Shown here piece after piece: positions 57,130 to 64,000 of a DNA stretch of 64,000 bases. Source of the stretch: Parapristionchus giblindavisi (taxonomy: Eukaryota > Nematoda > Chromadorea > Rhabditida > Diplogasteridae); assembly GCA_943737045.1 (NCBI GenBank), contig CALSFV010000211.1, positions 682,001 to 746,000 on the forward strand, given 5' to 3'. The position numbers were made by a program, and so were the translations under genes. Each line of letters starts with the position of its first letter. Within the stretch, counting starts at the first letter, position 1. Below the pieces are notes generated by a model. The model was not told the DNA's origin, searched no databases, and saw only the letters and a list, made by a program, of their open reading frames with translations.

Positions 57130-60100
57130 ATTATTATTATTATTATTATAATTATTATTATTCCAGAGTGATCCGTACCCATTCGGCGTGGATCCCGTGT
57201 GGAATCTGGCCGAGGCCAACAAGCTCTCCTTCCTGAACTCGATGAAGATGAAGTCCTCCGTCATTCTTGGTATCGGACAGATGGCCTTCGGACTCGTCCT
57301 CTCGCTCTTCAATCACAAGTGAGTACTGTAGTGACTACGGTAGTGGGCGTACTGTCGTGACTACGGTAGGGGACGTACTGTAGTGACTACGGTAGTGGGC
57401 GTACTGTAGCGGTTACGGTAGCGAGTGTACTGTAGTGTTTACTGTAGTGAGCGTACTGTACTGGTTACTGTAGCGAGCTTACTATAGGGTCGCTGTACGT
57501 ACTTGATGCAGCTATCTAAAATTCCTTGGAGAGTTGATGTATTGGTACGATATAGCCCCGTGGGCACTGCAGGTAGTGAGGGCGTGATTACTGTACATAC
57601 CGTATCAACACATAAGCTCGCCGAATACACTATTCGGATACGGTAGTGAGGGCCTGAGATTACTGAACTGTCCTACCTTTAGGTACTTCCACTCGGATCT
57701 CGACATCAAGTTCATGTTCATTCCGCAAGTGCTCTTCCTCGGCTGCATCTTTGTCTACCTCTGCGTGCAGATCTTTGCCAAGTGGATCTTCTTCGGTGCC
57801 AATGTACGGATATCGATTGATTTATTGATTTTTTTCTATCAATAATATCAATTAATCAATCAATAATATCCTGATTCAGGCTAGCACCATTCTCGGCTAC
57901 ACGTACCCTGGCTCGAACTGCGCACCCTCGCTGCTCATTGGACTCATTAATATGTTTATGATGAAGGTACGGTTATCGATTTTTAGGTTACTGTAACTTT
58001 GATCTTTGATCTTTAAAACACCCGTCCCTTTAAGGATCGTCCGCACGGATTCGTTGATGATAAGGGCGAAGTTATCTGGGGCTGCTCGAACGATTTCTGG
58101 TACCCTGGTCAGGTTAGTGATTGGGAGTCGTCATGGCTCCTCTAGTCGATGACCAGAGAGCAGTCGGTGTGGTTACACGGTAGGCTACGGTAGGTCGACG
58201 TTTGTCATTGATCGATCTGCTACACACAAACAAACAACCCGCAACCATCCACACCACGGGAGTAGTTTCTCACTCACCCATAGTGCAATCAATGATGATG
58301 ATGATGCATTTCAGATTTTGGGCAATGGTTTTGTTGATCTTTGATCTTTGATCTCTTCTTGATCTTTGAACTCGTTCTTTAGTCCTTCTTCGAGACGCTC
58401 TTTCTGCTCGTCGCCATGGCGTGCGTTCCCGTCATGCTCTTCGTCAAGCCGTACATGCTGTGGAAGGAGGATCAACAGAGAAGAGCCAATGGACATCAGC
58501 AGCTTGTGCGACTATTATTGTTACTCCTTCCGAACTTGCGCTCGTTAGCAGCCAATCCGAACTTGCGCTCGTTAGCAGCCAATCCGAACTTGCGCTCGTC
58601 AGCAGCCCCCCCTACGAACTTGCACATTCGTTAGCAGCGAATCCGAACTTGCGCGCTCTTTAGCAACGGACATCAACAGCTTGTGCGACTATCATTGTTA
58701 CTCCTTCCGAACATGCGCTCGTTAGCAACGAATTCGAACTTGCGCTCGTTAGCAGCGAATCCGAACTTGCGATCGTTAGCAACGAATCCGAACTTGCGCT
58801 CGTTAGCAACGAATCTGAACTTGCGCTCGTTAGCAACGAATATGCCGCTGCCGAGAAATGTCCTCACAACACACATGCACGTCGACATTTTTTCAGTTTG
58901 CATTTTGGTTTTTATGATTTATCATTTTATGTTAATCTTGTTGTTGTGAAGATTGCACGCTGGACGATACCGTAATCTTCTACCCTGCACGTCACCCCAG
59001 GTACTGTCGATTGAATTATCGATTGATTGATCGATTCAATCTTTTGTGGTGTGATATATATCGTACTCCCGTGGTGTTGGTGCCCTATATCTCTCTTTCT
59101 CTCTCACACACACATACACACTTAATCGATCGATATATATACGTCAGTCTTCATGGTGACCCGCCGACTGCTCCATCTGTCCACGTTGGTCATACTGTAG
59201 CCGGTATATTGACTACGGTATAAGCGGTACGGTAGTTGTGGTTGTATTCCTTTTGCAGAAGACCGCCGAGCTGGTGCTGCTGATCGTGGCGCTGGTCCAG
59301 GTGCCCATCATGCTGTTCGTCAAGCCGTACTTCGTCTATCGACGTGACAAGGCCGCCACGGCGATGCAACAGGTCATTACAGTAACCCGATACAGTAACC
59401 CGTTTAGTGTACAGTAACCCTCTAATGTGTCGTGTGTGGTGCATCTCTCTTACCGTAATCTCATAACCATAGCTTAACCCAGGCACATTCTAATTTCTTG
59501 TGTTGGTGCAACCCCCGTGCACGAAATAGATTTATTGATTTTATTGATTGATTTTATTGATTGATTGGTACTGTAAGCACACGCACTACTTACCCCCCCC
59601 CCCACGAACTTTGAAATGTCGACGCGCGTTTCGCACACTTTTGTCACACACTACTGCGCAAAAACTTTCGATGCGGCAGCGCATGTTTGGCTTGTCTAGA
59701 GCGACCTGCGAGTAAATGTCTAATATACCGTATACCATAATCATTGATTATCGTATACTGTACTATCACTGATTATCCTATACTTTACAATCATTAATTA
59801 TGGTATACTGTACAATCATTGATTATGGTATACTGTACAATCATTGATTATGCTATACAGTATTCTTATTGATTTATAATATCGATTACTTTATTCAGTC
59901 TGTTCGTGCCGACATGAACGGCGGCGACTCGGAGGCCGAGGTGGTGCACCACGAGCCCAAGCCCAACCACGGCGGCGGACACGGACACGGCGATGGACCG
60001 GTGAGTACGGTAGTACACCGAGGTTGCCTATCGTGAACTGACTTTTCTACCGTAACCTACCGTAATCCCTACTGTGTTATTGCAGTTGAACATGGGCGAC

Positions 60101-60329
60101 GTGATGGTGTACCAGGCGATTCACACGATCGAATTCGTGCTCGGATGCATCTCGCACACTGCTTCGTATCTGCGTCTGTGGGCCCTGTCCCTTGCGCATG
60201 CTCGTACGTGACCTATTGATTACGGCGTATTTCGTACTTATTGGCTTTAGAGCTACAGTAGTCTTTTTAACTGAAATGCGTTCAAATTCAATCAATATAG
60301 CGCTGTAAATGTATTCCGTTCATTATTAC

Positions 60330-60363
<34 letters not shown>

Positions 60364-60960
60364 GTTATTATTACCATTCGCAGAGCTCTCGGACGTCCTG
60401 TGGAAGATGGTGTTCGCTCACGCCTTCAAAATGGACGGATACCTTGGCGCTGTTGCGACGTATGGGATTGATTTATTGATTGATTTATGATTTATTGATT
60501 GATGGATTACGGTAACGAGAGTACTCTTCTTCAGGTACCTTTTGTTCTTCGCCTTCTTCTTCCTCTCGCTCTTCATCCTCGTACTCATGGAGGGTCTCTC
60601 GGCGTTCCTGCACGCCCTTCGTCTCCACTGGTACGGTGCACTTGGGTTACTGTAGACGAGTACTGCGCTCTAAGAGTTTTGCAGTCGAGAGTTACTGTAT
60701 TTACGAATTCCAAGGAGTCTAGTCTAGAAGAGTAGTCTTGGGTTACTGTGGATAAGTGCTGTTTTGTAGACTAGAGTTGTTGCATCTACGAAGAGGATAC
60801 TGTTGACTTAGGGTACTGTATATGTTGTGGATTATAACCGCTACCGTATTGTAGGGTCGAATTTCAATCGAAGTTCTACGGCGGCACCGGCTACGCCTTT
60901 GCCCCGTTCTCGTTTGAGAAGATTCTCGCCGAAGAGAGAGAGGCCGAGGAACAGCTTTAA
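48800..60960 (+). CDS. unc-32: V-ATPase V0 subunit a, UNC-32 type
   Basis: Membrane subunit of the proton pump that acidifies synaptic vesicles and endolysosomes. Exons: 48800-48852, 48896-48992, 49537-49615, 49822-49919, 50486-50614, one of three (50918-51042, 51760-51893, 52151-52245), 52532-52658, 52740-52822, 52881-53013, 54044-54217, 54492-54642, 54805-54867, 55421-55497, 55757-55848, 56194-56314, 57167-57318, 57683-57803, 57880-57966, 58035-58112, one of two (58383-58505, 59259-59372), 59899-60000, 60086-60203, 60384-60459, 60535-60630, 60855-60960. Isoforms are 873-889 residues. Diagnostic stretches: [48 protein letters not shown], and [15 protein letters not shown], whose Arg (about residue 788) is the proton-path arginine. 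A His/Gly-rich loop (exon 59899) precedes it. All phases close. Several introns are made of tandem repeats. Confidence 0.97.
49616..49821. repeat. unc-32 intron 3 made of a 32-bp tandem repeat
   Basis: Six units of about 32 bases, consensus ATTATCGATTGATTTTATGA plus GATTATTGATTG, fill the intron from the donor to the acceptor. Confidence 0.9.
50918..51042 (+). other. unc-32: unc-32 alternative linker exon, first of three
   Basis: Enters phase 0, leaves phase 2, like its two alternatives. Encodes a Ser/Thr-rich segment ([18 protein letters not shown]) ending [18 protein letters not shown]. Donor GTACGG. Confidence 0.82.
51419..51537. mobile_element. TTAA-bounded hairpin MITE, copy 6
   Basis: TTAAAGGGAGCGTTACC to ACGCTCCCGTTAA, inserted between the first two alternative linker exons of unc-32. 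Confidence 0.82.
51760..51893 (+). other. unc-32: unc-32 alternative linker exon, second of three
   Basis: Gly-rich then acidic: [30 protein letters not shown], ending GASMFANFG. Phase 0 in, phase 2 out. Confidence 0.88.
52151..52245 (+). other. unc-32: unc-32 alternative linker exon, third of three
   Basis: Short and acidic: [19 protein letters not shown], ending APLQLQLR. It resembles the vertebrate a-subunit linker most. Acceptor ACTGTAG, phase 2 out. Confidence 0.88.
53620..53774. mobile_element. CATACATT-family MITE, degraded left end
   Basis: Carries the family interior (GGTCGATTTAGAAAATTCG) and the right tip GATATGAAAATGTATG. A second direct repeat, CGCAGGGTTTCTTTAATGTC, lies on both sides (near 53407 and 53846). 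Confidence 0.6.
53945..54032. repeat. (ATT)n microsatellite before unc-32 exon 54044
   Basis: ATT triplets run to within about 12 bases of the acceptor GATATTGTAG. Confidence 0.95.
55498..55740. repeat. 39-bp tandem repeat filling an unc-32 intron from its donor
   Basis: The donor GTACGGTAACCCGATGATAT is the first unit. Later units are ATACCGTAACCCGAAGATTT plus ATGATATTGATTGATTGAG. Confidence 0.9.
56616..56797. mobile_element. CATACATTTTCGG-family MITE with 8-bp target duplication
   Basis: Tips CATACATTTTCGGTGCCCTC and GAGGGTATGAAAATGTATG, flanked by GTGTAATT at 56608-56615 and 56798-56805. Lies in an unc-32 intron. Confidence 0.87.
57058..57162. repeat. (ATT)n microsatellite before unc-32 exon 57167
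   Basis: ATT triplets with ATAATT interruptions run into the TTCCAG acceptor and serve as its upstream tract. Confidence 0.95.
57319..57490. repeat. 26-bp minisatellite starting at an unc-32 donor
   Basis: The donor GTGAGTACTGTAGTGACTAC GGTA is unit one. Five more units of 26 bases follow, such as GTGGGCGTACTGT-GTGACTACGGTA, several retaining a GTGAGC or GTGGGC start. Confidence 0.88.
58383..58505 (+). other. unc-32: unc-32 alternative membrane exon A
   Basis: 41 codons, phase 0 at both ends: [20 protein letters not shown] then [20 protein letters not shown] and Leu. Parallel to exon B, sharing VP-x-MLFVKPY. The donor is the weak CTT/GTGCGA. An alternative to 59259-59372; including both would duplicate the helix. 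Confidence 0.9.
58531..58850. repeat. 27-bp minisatellite after unc-32 exon A
   Basis: About ten units of CCGAACTTGCGCTCGTTAGC plus AACGAAT. The array is interrupted at 58668-58711 by a second copy of the exon A end and donor. The unit is a multiple of three and in exon frame reads PNLRSLAAN. Confidence 0.93.
58876..58991 (+). promoter_or_regulatory. Candidate splicing-factor sites between unc-32 exons A and B
   Basis: Three TGCACG motifs (58876, 58954, 58986), the minor form of the GCAYG site of FOX-1/RBFOX proteins, and TTGTTGTTGTG at 58938-58948, like the GU-rich sites of the CELF protein UNC-75. From memory, both factors control the homologous choice in C. elegans. Binding here is inferred. 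Confidence 0.5.
59259..59372 (+). other. unc-32: unc-32 alternative membrane exon B
   Basis: 38 codons, phase 0 at both ends: [20 protein letters not shown] then [18 protein letters not shown]. It encodes the same transmembrane position as exon A. Acceptor TTTTGCAG is stronger than the acceptor of exon A (GTTCTTTAG). Confidence 0.9.
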
Positions 60961-61672
60961 TCGATCAATAATATCTACCCGATCGATAATATTCATTGAT
61001 GATTACAGTACTCTTTATCCATTCCCATCCCTTGTTCCAATTCCATTGCAATTGCCTTTACTCTGTCCGTCCCGATGGTTTATATGCTATTCCGCTGTGG
61101 CCATTCTTATATTTATTAACCGATAATTCATTTTGATTAATCGATAATATTGATTAATTGATTCACGTATGTTTTCCCACTATCGTTTGTATGAACCGCA
61201 TTTCCTAACTGTAGTTTGTAACGTTTTTTTTAATTGACAAGGTAGTAATTGATGTTGTGCATCGGAACAATTTTTTTTCTCCTTCTTCAGATTTTCCGTC
61301 TGTCCTAGTCTATCGATTGATTGAATATCGATTGATGGAATATCGATTGATTTTCCGCACCCGTTTTGGTTGTGTGTGTGAACTCTGAAAGGCTAATGTT
61401 CGCATAGTATTTATTGATTTATTTTCTACTTCTGTGTCTTTATACGTCCCTAACCACCACCTTTCTACGTCGCAATTTTGCTACATCTTTATCTGTCTAT
61501 TTATTATCAAGTCGTGTTGATAAGTAGTTATGTTTGTGTGCAAATTGCGTATAATAGAGATACTTTTTGTGCAAAGATTTGAGAAAAATAATGTAATATC
61601 TATATTATATTTATGCTGATAATGAGAGAATGATTGCTAAATTGACTGATTTTTGTCTCTGCGAGATTGTCG

Positions 61673-61678
61673 AATAAA
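61673..61678 (+). terminator. Candidate unc-32 polyadenylation signal
   Basis: AATAAA 713 bases after the stop codon, in an AT-rich tail. Confidence 0.5.
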
Positions 61679-62244
61679 GTATGTTGAACACTGTTTTTCG
61701 TTATTTTTTTGAAAATTTTTATTTCCCACACGTGGATAATTAGTATGCGTGAAGGAGGTAGGTCTTTACAAACAAAGGGAAGTATGAAATTCCAGGAACT
61801 TGTGTGAGGGATGCTTGGTTTAGACGAGTCAAGTTAAAATGAACATGTGAGAAGTTCTAAAACGTTTCCAGACACGGTTGCAGGTTTCCTAACTGTTGGA
61901 CTCTTCAGTGAGCAATGCTCTCTCTCGCAGTCAGAGAACGGCGAGATAGTGTGTGATCCGAAGAGACAGCCGACAACGAATGAATTCACTGTCTAGAGCA
62001 GCGAGATTCTTGTCACGATATAAATATAGATTGCTTTGTTCTTTGCAAAGCCAATAATACGCCTCGACGAAATTCACCATCATCACTTGATTTTTTTCCG
62101 CCAAAATTGAATTTTGTGAAAATTGGGCGAAATTTCGAATGAACTCACTCTCTCTCTACATTGAGCCTCGAGATTCTTGTCGCGATCTAGATATTAGATT
62201 GTTTTTTTCTTTTCAAAGCCACTATGTTTTTGACAAATTTTCTC

Positions 62245-62678
62245 ACAAGGGGATGGTCGCAATTGGTCCTGGCCATATGAAATGGCAATAGTATGACTAG
62301 GATCAGTTTTCGATGCTGATTACGAATCCGTATTCAGAAAATGCCTAATCGACCTCTGTTCCGAGAAAATCGATATTGAAATTTGGCTTGTTAATTCTAA
62401 AAGTCGTGTAGTTTCGTTCTCAAACTATCTGGATTGCATCGGAAAGATCCGGCAATGTAAGGTAAACTATTGCGAGAGTTTATAGATGAGTTCACCAGCC
62501 CACCCGGACGGTTTGCGCAGGAAACCACACGAATTTCCGAATTAAAATATCGATTTCCTCCAAAATCAGGTCGATTAGGCACTTTCTGAAAACGAATTCA
62601 TAATCAGCATCGAAAACTGATCCTAGTCATGTTATTGCCATCTCATATGGCCAGGACCAGTTGCAACCATCCCCTTGT
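62245..62678. mobile_element. 434-bp foldback element
   Basis: Arm ACAAGGGGATGGTCGCAATT mirrored by CAACCATCCCCTTGT. Complementarity extends through GGCCATATGA, AGGATCAGTTTTCGATGC and GCCTAATCGACCT. Confidence 0.82.
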
Positions 62679-62840
62679 CAGCGAAATTCACCATCATCAT
62701 TTGTATTCACGACATTTATCTATTGTGCGCCGAAAATGTTTTTTTTTTGTGTGAAAACGTGGGAGAAATGTATACTCATTTCTACTCACAGTGCTTGTCC
62801 AGAGCGGTTTCTTCCCCCGTCCCACCAGTAGTCAATGTCT

Positions 62841-63801
62841 ATGTACCTGCAACTGGGTCACCCACTCATCCTACCTTGCCTATGCATCGTATTGCTCACT
62901 CCTCTATCAGCCCGGTAAGTATTGATTATTTTTGTATTTTAATTTATTTTTCAGTATTTTTGGTAAGTGCCATTGATTGAAAGCCGACTAGGCTACTCGG
63001 GCAACTCGCTTTCCATTTAATTTTTTTTTCAACAGTAACCGTTGCTTAATTTGACTCTAAAATATCCTGATTATATTTAAAATGGTCAAAACGTTCAAAT
63101 TAGATTTTTATTAAAACAACATATGATTACTAGATTCAAAAGCCTTTTCTCAGTGTTGTTAATCTAATTCAAAATTTATTGAAATCTTCTGATTATATTA
63201 CAAATTTACACCTTTTGTGATAGACACTCTCCTCTGGCTACGCACTCTCGCTTCGTTGCCAGCGAGAGAGCGTTGTCAGAACGGAGAGTGAACGAGGGAA
63301 ATTTTGCCCCTGTTTATGTTATTGCCCCTATTTATTTATTTTATTTATTATAATATGCCTTTTGCAGGATACACCAATTCGAGAGACCGCCTCGCATAAC
63401 CGATATTCAGTGCATGATCAAGTGTATTGACTACTACGAGCTCATCGTAGATCCAGCGGACTGCGAGAAGGCCCGTGATCTTTGATCTTTGATCTTTCAT
63501 AATATTTTGATCTTTGATCTTTGAAAATATTTTGTTCTTTGATATTTCACCATATTTTGATCTTTGATCTTTCACCATATTTTGATCTTTGATCATTCCT
63601 CATATTTTTATCTTTGATCTTTCACCATATTTTGATCTTTGATCTTTTCTCATATCTTGATCTTTGATCTTTCCTCATATTTTGATCTTTGAACTTTAGA
63701 AATGCGACATGGTCGATAATCGACTAAAGCATTATGAGCCACTGGAAATGAGAGGAGCACTAGAGAAGACGGAATGCTTGATTTGGGACGAATACTGCTA
63801 A
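62841..63801 (+). CDS. Small secreted cysteine-containing protein
   Basis: No family recognised. Exon 1 (62841-62914) encodes a clear signal peptide, MYLQLGHPLILPCLCIVLLT, cleaved near PLSA. Exon 2 starts at 63368 in phase and gives RIHQFERPPRITDIQCMIKC. The final exon 63700-63801 gives KCDMVDNRLKHYEPLEMRG and ends in Cys. Using the donor GTAGAT at 63447 the frame closes to 84 residues with five mature cysteines. A second possible donor (GTGATC at 63475) adds VDPADCEKA, which looks coding and would give six cysteines. It leaves the last exon out of frame and ends after six codons, so either splicing is alternative or one base is off. A GATCTTT array fills the second intron. Confidence 0.55.
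63475..63699. repeat. GATCTTT heptamer array filling an intron
   Basis: Units GATCTTTGATCTTT separated by CATATTTT, reading GATCTTT on the sense strand, from the donor to the acceptor CTTTAG. Confidence 0.93.
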
Positions 63802-63950
63802 ATACAATAAGATTGCTGGCGCGGTGCCAAGAAACCTCTTCACACAACCTTTCACCTTCATGTGCTCATCAGTAAATCGATAAAGATCTCTTTTAATTTT
63901 TTATTTGATCAATAATGTATTCATAAAATAATATTGCAATTCTCTCCAGT

Positions 63951-64000
63951 GGCCGTATGCATGAACAACGGAAAACTGTTTTCCGGGAAAATGTGACGTC
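63951..64000. repeat. Left half of the palindromic repeat seen at 27492
   Basis: GTATGCATGAACAACGG and TTTTCCGGGAAAATGTGACG match the 27492-27625 repeat. The other arm lies beyond the window. Confidence 0.75.

Larger units (their letters stand above)
60961..62840. other. unc-32 3' UTR and intergenic DNA
   Basis: No further exon seen up to 62840. Contains the polyadenylation signal, a diverged hairpin (61890-61965) and the foldback at 62245. GAAATTCACCATCATCA occurs on both sides of the foldback (62069 and 62683). Confidence 0.5.

Overview
The window is nuclear DNA from a nematode, most likely a rhabditid. The evidence is short-exon genes with nematode-type TTTCAG acceptors, acceptors placed directly in front of start codons as expected for spliced-leader trans-splicing, a closely spaced same-strand gene pair that looks like an operon, and a complete UNC-32-type V-ATPase a-subunit gene with the two mutually exclusive exon clusters I recall from Caenorhabditis elegans. 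Exons are GC-rich. Introns and intergenic DNA are AT-rich and packed with foldback elements, minisatellites and microsatellites. The genus cannot be fixed from sequence reading alone.

Left part (1-20 kb), all genes on the minus strand: a ZYG11/ZER1-family leucine-rich-repeat protein (8122 down to at least 2531, 3' end not resolved), a complete 15-exon CIAO3/NAR1 (oxy-4) gene for cytosolic Fe-S protein assembly (16587-9969), and a complete 6-exon TRAPPC2L gene for a TRAPP vesicle-tethering subunit (19675-16990). TRAPPC2L and oxy-4 are 402 bases apart and probably form an operon.

Middle part (20-48 kb): a plus-strand ARL14EP-like gene (20066-27902) shares a 390-base divergent promoter region with TRAPPC2L. 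It carries a very recent, internally deleted Ty3/gypsy LTR retrotransposon in intron 2, and its last exon is duplicated. A minus-strand secreted astacin metalloprotease with EGF-like and CUB regions (43075-29157, 13 exons) has introns that hold most of the purine/pyrimidine microsatellites. A minus-strand 87-residue, probably mitochondrial, single-helix membrane protein lies at 47934-47344.

Right part (48-64 kb): unc-32 on the plus strand (48800-60960) with three alternative exons for the cytosolic linker and two for a membrane segment, then a small secreted cysteine-containing protein (62841-63801).

All gene models were built by hand from splice signals and phase. Reading frames close exactly for oxy-4, TRAPPC2L, the ARL14EP-like gene, the astacin, the 87-residue gene and unc-32. 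The most unusual signals are minisatellites that begin at splice donors, heptameric GATCTTT arrays placed as polypyrimidine tracts, duplication of a splice donor inside the unc-32 alternative-exon region, and tandem alternative last exons in the ARL14EP-like gene. Several non-autonomous transposon families have target duplications readable by eye.
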